From assembly GCA_037176905.1 (NCBI GenBank), contig JBBBWG010030798.1, positions 1-47,454 of the forward strand: 47,454 bases of DNA, written 5' to 3'. The position numbers and the translations under genes were made by a program. Position 1 is the first letter of the stretch. Each line of letters begins with the position of its first letter. Source of the stretch: Azolla pinnata (taxonomy: Eukaryota; Streptophyta; Polypodiopsida; Salviniales; Salviniaceae). The notes under the pieces were generated by a model. That model was not told where the DNA came from. It searched no databases and was given only the letters and a program-made list of their open reading frames with translations. This document shows positions 30,041 through 42,900 of the stretch, piece by piece.

Positions 30041-32985
30041 GTTCAGTTTGTGCAGGCAGCAGGGGGGACAATTGCCATAGCTAAGCTTGATGCAGGCATA
30101 ATTCATGAGGTAGGAAAAGGGTTAGACATTGCTCAGATTCAAACATATCATAAGGAGAATGGCACAATCATTGGGATTTCCAGGAGGCCAAACGGTATCA
30201 CCTCTTGCGCCTATGCAAGGCATGTATACATTTTTAGTATGATTTTCTGCATGTTGAACAAAATGTTTTTGTACGAAAAATCATCAATGCAAAAACATCC
30301 AAAATTAAATTCGGGTTATTCGCACAAGCAAATGAAACGAGTATTGGTCAAGGTCCTTATACATAAGGAGGGCTTACAGAAGCTTAAGCTTTTGTAATAT
30401 ATGCCCTATCCATACTAATACTACCAAGGGTGATGCACGAGTGTGATGCCTATTGTGATGCATGTGTGATGCACGAATGCACTGCATACAAACCCTAAAC
30501 CATTCTTCAAATATCTGTTTAATCAGATTTAGAAGGGATTGGTTAATCTGTTGATAACTTCTTTTGGATGTTATTCTAGTTTGAATAAATGTTTTATACG
30601 ACAATGAATGTATCCTTCTACTTATACAACATCCTCTACTCATATAAAATTCGTGAAGGCTGGAACATTGACTTTTATGGGATAAAGCAAGCAATAGGGT
30701 AATTGCATGCTGTTAGAGTTTACCCATCATCTTGACATATATAGAACATTGATGTAATATTTTCTAGGATACTATCTTTGTTTTATTATCTTGAATTATA
30801 TATACGCTGCAAGTTTCTTCTGCTAAAAAGATTTCATCCAACATTGAGGCTGTGGTGGCCTTCTTGCGATAGTGACATTGCATGACGCATCTATCACTAA
30901 CTCTGTGAGGGTGGCAACAATTAGTGTGATGGGTGATGAGTATTTAAGGATTTCAACTCAACCTTTTAGCTTCAAGGTATGGCTGAAGTTGCCAATGGAC
31001 TAGTCACTCCTTCTTGCAGAAAAGATTCTCGAAGATAAAAGCATCATCATACCACCTAATTTATTGCTCAATGCAATAAGCATGTGTAACATCCCAAAGT
31101 TGCCAATATTTTTTCTGGGGTAGGATTTCAGGGGAAAAGTTTGAATGCTTTCTGCTGATGAGATTGTTGATGTATCAAACATCCTGTCATTTTGTTTCAT
31201 AACAAGGTTTTTTACTATTATGGTATGTAGTAATAAAACTAATTGTTTAGTACTCCAATAAACTAGACTGCAAGGTATTGGTGAGTTTAATGCGTCATTT
31301 ATCGCGAAAAATATTTTGCAAAATTCCATTTAGAGTCGTATCTAACGTCACATCGAAGCGCATAAAAACTTTACTGTGCATTTACTACGACCCTAAACGT
31401 GCCTGTAGATGTGAATTTTATTGCACACTTACTAGTCAAATATAACTGCGAGTTTTGATGTGAATGTGACTACGAGTTTGGTGCAAGATTTACTATCTAC
31501 TTGACACAAGATATGGAAGCAGAGTTCATGTCATCCGGTTTGGAAGATTGCAACTCTCGAACGGCTACATATCTCGTTGCGATCGACAGGACTGCAAAAT
31601 GTTAGCGGCATTTTTTCCTTTGGTACCGTATTCATGCAATGTCTCTCTCATTTCTGTTGTTCCAAAGGCTTCGGCATCCATGCATACATCTATATGATAT
31701 CCAGGATCGACCAAAGTAATCTCTTGCTCAAAACCATCTCATCCTTGTATTATATGCATGTATCTAACTAAACCCCGTTAAGACATGAGGCAATGACGCA
31801 TTACCCACTTCAAATCCTTGTCATATATATATATATAGAGAGCTTATAGAGCTTGTCAAAGACCCAATTGTCCCTCATGTCTTGGCTGCTGTAAATGATT
31901 GAGATTATTGTTTGACACTCCTGGATCACCATTGATGCGAAAAAAATGTATTGTGATCACTACTGATTGGGAGGCATCATGCCTGACTTAAAGGTGCTCT
32001 GTGTGCTAAAAATCCTCGTCACATTAAGCCGAAGCTTTAACAGGAGACGGATTAATTATTGCCAATGGAAATTGTGGAGTTTGGGCTTCGATAGAGTAAC
32101 CGCCATGCTACAAACTGTCAAAAATGTTCATGGAACAGGGGAACTGTTGTCAATGCGAAAGACATGTTTGCTACATCGGCATCGTTGCATCAAAATCTGA
32201 TTGTCGATGATGCCGGAACGCAGTTGGAACCCTAAGCTTTACAGCATCGGATTTCGATTTGCGGCTTTCCACCTAAACGCAAATGATCGTGTAAAATTTT
32301 GCCTTTTTTTTTTTCCAGTATCTGTTGCCTAAAAACAGGCTAACTGTTTTGGGTCCCACTGAAGGAAGGATTTCACAAACGATCCACTGTAGCTTTGTAT
32401 GATTTCCATCTCGACTGGGTATTGGGCCATCGTTTCGAGTTGCAAATTCTCTTTTCCTTTCGATTCATTCGAAGAATACTATCACGCGGGAGCTTATCGT
32501 CCACGTAAAGAGGAGTAGCCAATCTGTAAGCAAGACCATGGCGACACGCGTCTCGCGTGGCGTTGAACAGATCGATCAGAACCCCAGTTTGCGATCTGCG
32601 CTAGAGCAAAACTCTGTCGTGGCCTGCAGGTGTTATTCTCCGAGCAATCTCCAAAGGTTTGCGCAAGCACCGGCAAGTGGCTAGCATAAGAACGACAAAG
32701 GGAAAGAGACAAGGAACCGATCCCAACAGAGCGAGCATTCGACATGCAACTCGCTCTCAGGCGATTCGATGCAATAAGCCTGTCTGCAGAATATCAAAAG
32801 CAGCATAACAATGCCAGATAATTATTCGTGCTTTGCGAGGGTTTCGAAGCTTCAGTCCTTCTCCCAGCGTTTTAGGAAACCGGAGCTGTCTGATGCGGCG
32901 GGCAAGTTCAGCTATTTGTAGACTGAATCTGCAAGCCCCCCCCCAGCAGAGCCATGAAGAAGCTGAAGATGCATTATGGCACATA
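30041..32985. other. Gene-poor stretch, nothing firmly identified
   Basis: Several open frames of 60 to 115 codons occur on both strands (for example 30050-30397 on plus and 31000-31329 on minus), but none shows a recognised motif, exon structure or neighbour that supports it. The frame at 30050 begins with a plausible peptide (AGGTIAIAKLDAGIIHEVGK) and could be a retroelement scrap. A run of nine C occurs near 32936-32944. Confidence 0.4.
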
Positions 32986-33400
32986 TCCGTCGATCGATCG
33001 ATCGATCCACCAATGGATCGATCGGCTTACATCTAGATCATATTCCTCTACATGCAACCTGGTGCAGATCCATCCACCGATCGATCGATCAGCCAATGGA
33101 TTGATCGACTTTCTGGCTAGCCAAATCGAATTCATCCGAGTACCCCAAAATCGTTTACATGCAATACGGTGTCAATCTGTCGATCGATTAATCGATCGAT
33201 TGACTTACAACCAAATCGAATTCATCGAGTACTCGGAAATTGTTTACATGCAATATGGTGTAGATCGATCGACTTTCAGCCATCGATCGATTGATCGACT
33301 TTCAGCCATCGATCGATCGATCGATCGATTGACCCACTAATCGATCGATCAACTTTCAGCCATCGATTGATCGATCGATCGACCTACAACCTGATCAAAT
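32986..33400. repeat. CGAT-rich tandem array with a 90-bp higher-order unit
   Basis: Repeated CGATCGAT blocks are separated by related spacers. The spacer CCAAATCGAATTCATC recurs 90 bp apart (33121 and 33211), with GTTTACATGCAATA and GGTGT blocks in each copy; a more diverged copy precedes them and a partial one follows. A shorter unit with GACTTTCAGCCATCGATCGA repeats three times near 33270-33370. The CGAT core is self-complementary and can form hairpins. The 128-codon open frame across it, with a DRSIDRL repeat, is an artefact. Confidence 0.9.
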
Positions 33401-33499
33401 TCATTGAGTTAGAATGCAATTTCTGATGTGTAAATTTTGAGGAACTTCTTCTTCTTCATCATCATCTTCTTCTTCCCCAAAAAAAAATCCAAAACATGG

Positions 33500-33915
33500 A
33501 GAGTATGTTCTCTGGCCATGGTGATGGCAGGCCCCTCCTCTCTCCTCCCCTGCTTTTCTTCAACCACCAGATTCTGTAGAGAACCCTAATTCTTGCCTCT
33601 TAAAACCCTAAACAACCGCCCATCTGGAAACCCTAACTGTGTAGCCTCCGTTCCACCTCTGTGAAGCTGGACAAGGAGATCCTGACACACATCCAGAAAG
33701 AAAATGGTCTCCAAGCCCTAAACACCAGGTTCCCCCCCCCATTTGCAAAACCCTACATCTGCAAATCTTCTGGAAAAACCAGAATCCCCACCTCATCAAA
33801 CCCTAAAGGGACCGCAGCAGGCTCGGGCTCGGGCTCAGGCTCAGGCTCAGGCGTTTCCTCCCTTGTGAGCTGTAAAGTCCTTTTACAATTCCTCTCCTTC
33901 TTCCGAGCTCTTTCA
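33500..33915 (+). promoter_or_regulatory. Telo-box-rich leader region of the SLH-like gene
   Basis: Several AACCCTA or AACCCTAA boxes (near 33583, 33604, 33630, 33750, 33799) and CT-rich stretches lie before the start codon. Telo boxes in plant leaders and promoters are bound by TRB-type proteins and are frequent in genes for plastid and ribosomal proteins. Short upstream open frames begin at 33496, 33518 and 33703. A GGCTCA/GGCTCG hexamer repeat lies at about 33822-33851. The transcription start is not located, so some of this may be promoter rather than leader. Confidence 0.5.
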
Positions 33916-36900
33916 ATGGATTTGGCTTTACAGCAATCGCTCGGTGCAACGCCGTGGAACCTTGAGAGACATAGGAAGCTAGGAAGCTCCCCGTGTAGAT
34001 CTTCTTCTCCGACGTCTTCTGTCTCTTCACGGATGGCCTTGTTGATGGCACGGAAATCGAGGCTTCGAGGGATCAGATGCATAAGTGAAAATGGGGAAGG
34101 AAGTGGAACATCAGAAGAAAATCCAAAGAGCCCAATTGGATCATGGAACAATTCTTCGTCGCCTTCTTCGGATCGATTCTCAGGTTGGGCACTCCATGAA
34201 TCACAAAGAAATGGGCTTGACACATCAGGTACTTATAATCAATACGGAAAAATGCTAGTTTTTGTCAATAATCTGCAACTCGACAAGAATTATGGTCTTC
34301 GGTTTATGGCTTAGGTTGATCTGTTCATTACAAAATTAATTTTCATCATTTCTGCTCGTTTGTATTCCTTTCAAAACGATCTATTGTAGCCATGACATTT
34401 AACTTGTTGAATGTTCAGAGAATTGTTCTGTCCCATTTTGTGTCTGTGTCATCTGATTGTGTCTAGTATGATCTCTTTATTTATCATTACCCCATTATTT
34501 CTATTTGAATGAAAGTGATCTCTTAATTTAATAGAAGGATATTTTTCAAGCATGCAAAGGGTTGCCACTTGCGATTTTCTTCTAGTGTTGGCTGATGGGG
34601 TTTAGGATGATCTAATTATTTGTAAGAACAAATTCATCATCACTGTCTCTTTGGATTGCCTTAATCTATCTATGCTCTAACAATTTGAACTTCATCAAGT
34701 GTCTTGGAGAATCATGGTGTTGCATTTTCTTTTTCATGCTGTAATAGTGTTTAGAGGTTGAGATCTAGAATGATCTACCTAATGATTGCAACTAACATTC
34801 GGCGTAAATGGTTTATATGCTGATGAGTTGAATCTACTAGAACCTACCGTGATCTTGTTGTTACATGTTTCGATTTCTGTTATGAAATTCTTTTTGGCAT
34901 TTTCTTTGACTGAGTTTGTTCTTGCATAGTGTGAAAATAAGACCTAGAGTGGGAAATCATTAAAACGTTAATTGAAGGTTGTAGGAAAATTCTACAATCA
35001 ATAGCATTAACTTGTGTGTAAAGGGAATTCTGAAGAAACGTTGAAATTCTCATGCATTTGAAATTTTTACAAAAAGTTGTGGATTTCTGCCCAAAGTTTA
35101 GGACCCATATGAAAAGATGATGATATGAGTCATTTGAGGCTGCATCTCATATCGAACATTAGAAAATGTTTATTGTTCATGCAACATATTTACAATTTGT
35201 TATGTTATTTCCTTATATGTCAAAAGGGAAATATCTACTTCTAGTATTTCATAAATCCAAATATCGATGACATGTTACATGGTGAAACTATTGACTTCAA
35301 TGGAAGCTTAGCCTGCATGCCTATGGGCACACTTATGAATATATCCGTTCATATCTTAGCCACATTAGGTCCAGCTTCCTCACACTTTCAACCTTGGTCT
35401 ATCCCTACATATGGACTCTTGATTTCAATATTACTTCAGGAATTACTTCTCAAGATCCACGTATGACATAAAACTACGATAGCCGTGTCAGTATTGGTTG
35501 ATTTTATTAAGAAACTTTATCAGATTATCCATTTTTTTATTCGTTATTGTCAAACTACCCTAAACTTCATAGATCTTCAAATATAACCAAATTTTCTTGG
35601 TGTAGAGAAGTAGAGAACCATCTTTTTTGCACACTACTCCGTCCAAAGAGCAAAGAACTTCTTCATACCATCTCGAAGGCACATGTTATCACATCAGATG
35701 ATGTCACAAATCACCAAAGAAAAAATTTAAGGATTTGGACGTCAATGACTGAGGATGCCGACCATTATAATTGTACAATTCCATGGATAAATGAGTTTTT
35801 CATAGCTCATTAATATTGTTCTACCTCATTGTAACTGCAAGAAAGTCAATCCTAGTGATTAGAACACTATGATTGTGATTTAGGAGATTAGGAAACTCAT
35901 CATCTGAATCTCTAGAGGAAACATTAGACACTGATCTAATCTTGAGGGAATCAAATGTAGTAATTTATAGATTTAAGGGCTTAGCTATGCATTAATTAAT
36001 GACTGAATGTACTGTACCTCTCTCATGAACCAAGGAACATATTTACGGTTTATTGACTAGAGATTCATTTTCATAACATGCTTGTGTAACATACCCAAGG
36101 ACATTATAATTTGATGAGGGCAATGTTATTTTCTCCTCTTTGCCTGTAATTTTTGACAGTTTTCTGTTAGTTTTACTAACGTGATTTTTATTATTGTGTT
36201 ATTGAGTCTGGATCTTGAAGGTGCTATCTACTTTCCTCGTAGTACATTGCATGATATACTATGATAGTTATATGATAAGTTGTGGCATCGATCATTTGAG
36301 AGAACTTTTTCTACTACACCTCTTAAAGGACTGAATGTTACAAGTAGAGAGACAGATATGGTTTCATATAGAGTTACTCATGAATGTAGGTTATCAACCT
36401 TGCAGGTTGGATTAAAATTGGAGGTGTTGTGCTGCTGGGAATAGGCTTCTCTCTTGGTGCACGTTCTTTACACAGTAGGAAAGGTATGTCGACCCGTTTA
36501 TTGGTAGTTCTTTGATGATGTGAAGTAGTTCTGATGTGCTGATTCTTGATTTTCATGTTGTTGCTGTTGATCTGGGTATGTAGAGCACAATTATCCTCTC
36601 TTACATGATGTCATAGTTTGGGAAATCTTTTTCTTTTAGTAGAAAGTACTACTGTTGATTACGAATGCTCTTCTCTTGCCAGGTTTGTTCATAGACATAT
36701 TGCTTTGGGGGTATTCAATCTTCAATTTGCAGCATTTTTTTTTCTCCTTGTCCATCATACACTTCTATCACAGTGAAATGATAACTCACTCATATAAAAA
36801 ATGAAAACAATAGGACCGTGAAAAATATGTTAAATTTTGATCATTTCATCTGGTTTTGATTTATGTTCCACTTAAGTTTAATGATACGCTGTCCTGTGAG

Positions 36901-39900
36901 ACAAGAAAAAATTGTAAAAGTAGTTATTAAGATGGTTTAGCGACGTTTAACACTAAGTTAACTTATCCTAAGTGGTTATCTCAACTCACTATGATGTTAT
37001 GCAAAAGGTCACGAGTTTGAATCATATGTGACCAAGAATGTGTCATTTAGGTCCACTTCAGGTGGGTTTGGGTTAACAATAGAGGATTTTGTCCTATCCA
37101 ACTCTCCGATCTGGTTGAGGAGTGGGTCTTGTCCGGCCCAATCCGATCCGATCTAATTTGGCTGAGGAGTGGGTTCCGTTAGATCTATTTTCTGCAGCGG
37201 GTCTCATTGGAGCGGCTTTCAGCAGCGAGTCCATTTCGTTGAGGAGCGCTTCTGACCCTATTCCATCTAATTGAGGAGTGGGTTCCATTCCACTCGATCC
37301 AATCCGGTTGAGGAGTGGGACCCATCCAGCCCAATCCAATACAATCTTATTTGGCAGAGGAGTGGATCCCATCGGATCTTATCGGATTCAATTTTCAACA
37401 GTGGGCCCCATTGAATCTATTTTCTGCAGCAGAGCCTCATTGGATTGGGTTGCAGCGGCGAGTCCCATTTGGTCCTATCCCGTTCTGTTCAGGAGTGGGT
37501 CTTGCTGAAGTGGGTCCGACCAACCCATTCTGTTGAGCAACGTTTCCTATCTGATCCCATCCAATTGAGGAGCCCAATCCGATCCAATCTAATTTGGCCG
37601 AGGAGTGGTTCCCATCAGATCTTATCCGATTCTGTTTTCAGCAGTGGGTTCCAATGGACCTATTTGCTGCAGCAGGTCTCATCAGATCAGCTTTCAGCAC
37701 ATTCTGTTGAGCAGTGGGTCCTGTCAATCTGATCCAATTTGGTTGAGGAGTGGGTCCCACCTGATCCCATTCCGTGGGTCGGCATGACATGCATGCTGGG
37801 TTCACGAGCCTAAATTCAGGAAGAAACGTTGGGGAGAAGTGAAAGAAGGGGGGAGGAAATGGACTATTCTCTCCAATCTAGACTGCTTGCTCTCTATTTT
37901 CTTGTAATCCATTATATCTGTAATTTATCTTATTTTCATGGAATTTCAAGTCTATTCTTAAAACTTAAAACTGTTGAAGCATGTTGTGAGGTGAACGGAA
38001 GACTAAATAACATACACATTTTCCTCTTTCGCAACATCATGAAGAGTTCTATAGTCTGTTTATAATTTTGATACCTTCTGAACCTGGGTGGTCCTCTCTA
38101 CTAATGGAACAATAAAAAAATTATTAATTCAGAGTACTTTGGTCGGCTACCATGTGTAGGACCAATGAAATGCCATTCATTTTCTGAGTTCATTTTTGCA
38201 TTTGCTCAAGTTTCACTTTCATTCCTCTTTACTACACATTAAGATGATGAAAATGAAGCTTTAGGAAACCTATAGCTATTATTTTTATTTAATATGGGTG
38301 GCATGAAGTCAACCAAATTTGTAATTATGATATGTTGCTTAAGCTGATTTCGGCATCCTATAGAAGTCGATATCCCATTCTTACTTATTTCTTTCTATAA
38401 TGTGTAGTTGTGTAGTTCATCGCTTTAACAATGTAGTGTACAATGCACATGCTTGATTTGGATCCTTTTGCATCCCATGAGAAGTCACACAGTTTGTCAG
38501 GCCATTATGTTTTGCCAGTGCAATTGCCTTCCCTTATGCCACAGTCGATGATGCAACCACATGCAGTAATGTAGTGAGTACAAGATCACAATGAGGATGT
38601 TATCTATGCTCATATCACCTAAGTTCTGTGTATTGCAAACATTTTCTATAGAAATATGGATATGAGTGTGTACTAGCTGGACAGAATATAGAATTGACTG
38701 GAAATTTGAGAAATTTGACTAATAGTTGGACAAGCAGATTTTGACTCTTCTAGCCATATTGAGAAAGAAAGAGCCTCTAAATAAATAAGAACTTTGTTTT
38801 TTTCTGGGTTTTTTGAATGCCTTTGATGTTGCACCCAAAGTTGTTTATGTAAATGTAGTTAACAGAAAAATATGTAGAATACTATATTCTATGTAAAAAT
38901 AGCAATTGGACTAACAGAAGTAGGTGAAGAAGAAAATTTAGCAGGAAACTACGATGTTGCCAATGACTCCTTTCCTGTCGAACTTTGCTAATATTGGATT
39001 TTGCAGGTGTTTCATCCTTTGTATTTATGAGTAAATCTGTATGGTTACTGATTGCAGTAATGGCGATATTTTTCCGTAGATGAATATGGTTATAGACTTA
39101 TTACACTTGGGTTTCTACATGCTGTTGAAGTTAGTGCACACACTTTGTATAGATAGCAGTTTCGACTGTGAATCAGGAATCATGACAAGGTTCCAGTTTG
39201 ATATTTATCTGTGTAGATTTATGATTATTTATTAGGTTTTTTTATCACTATCTAGACCCCTTCTGTAATTTTTATTGTGTACCGTGCCTTATATTCATTT
39301 CTATCCAGTTTGTTTTGTGAGGAATTTCTTATTTTTCTTCTTAATTCTCTGATGGATCTGCAGATACACCAAGAGAATTTGCAGCTACACCTCCTACAGT
39401 TGAGGCAATGTCTACTTCCAAAAGCTTAGAGGATGTAAATGCGAAGAGTACTGCAGATACAGATGGTGCGATCATACAATACTCATCAAATGAGGAGGAT
39501 GAATCTTTCAAAGAACAAACAGAGACTCATGTGAACGATACTGTACCTGACACCGATGCAGATGATATTGTGCCTGACACTCATGTTCAAGAAAAAAGCG
39601 TTGGGGAAAATATTGAGCAGATCGATAGCCTTGCATCTACTGGGAATTTGGCAGAGAATGACGAGCCGCAACAGGTAGTTGAATCTGATACCCCATTGTT
39701 GTCTGAGGATATTGTAGTGGAAAGAACAGATACAAATGATAATGCTATTGATACATCAGACATAGCCGTAGCTGTTGTAATTGTTGAGGACATTGCAGAA
39801 AGAAATGCAACTCCATTCGTTTCAGAGATTTTTGAAAATACTAAAGAAGATTCATCTCCTCCATCCATTGTGCTGATTACAGACGATTCTCTAAAGGAAA

Positions 39901-42900
39901 CCCTTAGCATAACAGAACATCAAGAGAGCCTGCCTGCTACTGCTGAAGAAAGTGTATCTGCTCCTCTCGGTGTGCACACTGAGGATGATTCGCTAAAGGA
40001 AATTCTTGCTGTATCGGAAGTGTACCAAGAAAGCTTGTCTAATCATGCTATAGAAGATTCATCTGTTCCATACACTGTGTTGACGGAAGATAATTCTCAG
40101 CATGAGGTGCTTGTCAGAGAACACCAAGAAACTTTGTCAGTTTTGAGTGCCGCTGATGTATTATTGATTGATGATGACAGTGGCAAAAGTGAGCAAAGCC
40201 TTGAAGTTGTTTTGGGCCAAAAAGATGATGATATCTATGAAGCTGAAGCCACCCGCCCTTCTGTGCAATCTGAGCACGTGTACTTGTCTGCTGGAATAAC
40301 AGCTCCTCGCACGCCATCAAGCCAGTTACCCAAAACTGGCCGGGTAATAGTTGGTGCTTCTGTTGACCATATGCAAGAGCAAGTAGTGACGGCACTCCAA
40401 GGACTGAAAGTAAGGTTGAGATGCCTGTTTGATCCAAGTGGACAGTTTTCGATGAACTGTAGTATTTAAACTGAGAATTATTGCAATTTCATCATAGGTT
40501 ATGGAACCAGATATTGATCTTAGTAGCATTTGTAAAAGGCGAGACTATGCACGTTGGCTAATTGGAGCAAGTGGCGCGCTATCAAGGTGCGTTAACAAGC
40601 TGACACAATACCTTGTTTGTAAGTGAACATAATGACAAGAGTCATTTTGTGATTGGCAAAGTTTTGAACATTTTGAATATATAATGGAATTGAATATCTG
40701 GTATAATTGCAGTTTCCGAATGCTGCATTTGAATCAAGTATCTACAAAAATTTTCGCACGGAACATTTCAATCTAGTATCTACTGAAATCTTGACATGCT
40801 ACATTTGAATTTACTCTCTTCAGAAACTTTGGCATGTTCAGTTGAATTTACTATTGAAATGCACCCAGCCAAGGACTAAAATTATTGATATACACGGATG
40901 AGACACAAAGTGAGATATTTACATTCATGTAGATTGTTGTAGATGTAATGAACATTATGCTTTCTGGTGGGTCACATCAGAAGATCTGGAGTAGCTTAAT
41001 TCATGTAGATAGTTGAATCAAAAGCAGGCAAATATTTGTCCCAATAATTTTTTTCCATTTATTGGCAACTATATAATGGTTTTGTTTATAGGTGATTCAA
41101 GTAAAAACATTTTGAAACCTGTAGCTCCAGATTTAATATCATGCCCGTACTTTCTTTATTTATTGCTGGTAATTGCTTGAATTTCAGCCAAATCCATGAA
41201 ATAATGACAGTGCACACATTTCTGCACTCTTAACTGTAGAATGTGTTTTTATCAACTTATTTCACATAATATATCGAACTTACATATAACTGGCATGTTG
41301 GCTGGGTATTATGGCATGCAGAAGCCCGTCCCATAAAGTATTTCCTGCTATGTATATTGAAAATGTTACCAAACTTGCATATGACGATGTGAAGCCAGAC
41401 GATCCTGATTTTCCTTTCATTCAAGGTAATTTAGGTGTATTGTTCAACTTCCAAAATTATTCCTCAAATTATTTATTTTGATTAATTTTGCTGTTGTCTT
41501 ACAGGTTTAGCTGAAGCAGGATTGATTTCTAGCAGGTTATTACAAGATGACTCTCTTCAAGCTGGAAGTCTTGATCAGATTGATTCAACCTTTTCACCAG
41601 ACAGGTGATCTGGCTATAAGATTCTAAATGGAGACATGTTATTGATGACTGAGGATTATTTACTTTTTGCTCATTCAGTCCCCTTACACGTCAAGATTTA
41701 CTCACATGGAAGGTGGCGTCAGAATGGAAGCCTGTCTTCTCTTCTCCAATTTCTGCTACAAAAGGAAAGGAGGTAGTTTACATGGAATTTGATCTTTCAG
41801 ACTATTCTGCCTGTAAAATGTTTACTAAGATTAAAAGTGTCCTGCATTGTTATTTCTTCTAATATTAACAGAATCACATGATAAGTCTGCCTTTTAAATA
41901 CTTGAACACAGAATATTGTCAAATACAGTTAGGTTGGACTACATTTTTATACACAAAATCAAGATTCTCTCAATTTGTTTTCAAAAAATAATGTTGCTTG
42001 CATTTATTGTCAGTAATTATGAATCTCACCATGACTATGCCCACATTTCCAGAAACTTCGAGAAGCATGTGGTTTTATTGATATCGACAAAATACACCAA
42101 GACGCTATCCCGGCTTTGTTGGAGGATGCGAGTAGAGGAGAACGGAGCATTGTAGCATTAGCTTTTGGTACGTGTTTCCTTTTTGTTAAGATATTTCTCC
42201 AAGTGTTGTCAGAGGGCTTAAATTTGGTATTATTAGGCTATACAAGGAGGTTTCAGCCTGAAAAACCTGTTACAAAAAGCCAGGCAGCAATTGCACTTTC
42301 AACTGGAGAAGCTTGGGATGTGTTATCAGAGGAGTTGGCTAGGATAGAAGCTGACTCAATAGCTGAAGCTGCAGTTGTAGCTGAGCTAGCCTTAGAAAAA
42401 AGAGCTCAGCAGGAAATGGCTGCTGAATTCGAGGGACTTCTACAGGCTGAAACAGAGAAGCATCAGGCAGCTACCAAACTGGTAGAAATGATGAAGGCTG
42501 AACTAGAACAATTGAAACTGGAAAGGGACGAGGAGAAATATGCCCTGCTCAAGGAGCGAGCATTGTTAGATGCTGAAAAAGAGTTTGTTTCAAGCTTGAG
42601 GAGGGAAGTAGACAGTCAAGCTTTAGCTTTGTCCATTGAGAAATCGGAGGCTGGATTTGAGAGGGAGAAAGCAAAGAAACTGTTGACTCAAGCTGAGAGT
42701 GAAAAGGCGGTCATTAGCGAGCTTCGATCAGCAGTTGAGGTTGAAAAAAGTGCCCTCACTTTGGCCAGGTAAAAGTTATGACTCTGCGACTCTTTATGGC
42801 TCTTGGTTAGCCTCTTTGAACTTGAAAGTTTTGTGGAAATTCTGATATCCTTTCTTTATGGCGGTTCATTTGTCAAATTATGTGGGTCTTCTTTATGCTG

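Noticed and set aside
32954..33340. 128-codon plus-strand frame with a DRSIDRL repeat
   Set aside because: It is the translated CGAT tandem array, without a family motif or splice partners.
33661..33915. In-frame upstream extension of the SLH-like protein with a GSGSGS stretch
   Set aside because: It has no ATG; the first ATG in the frame is at 33916 and is followed by a good transit-peptide-like sequence.
37094..37787. Several overlapping open frames on both strands
   Set aside because: They follow the minisatellite in an intron and have repeat-derived composition.
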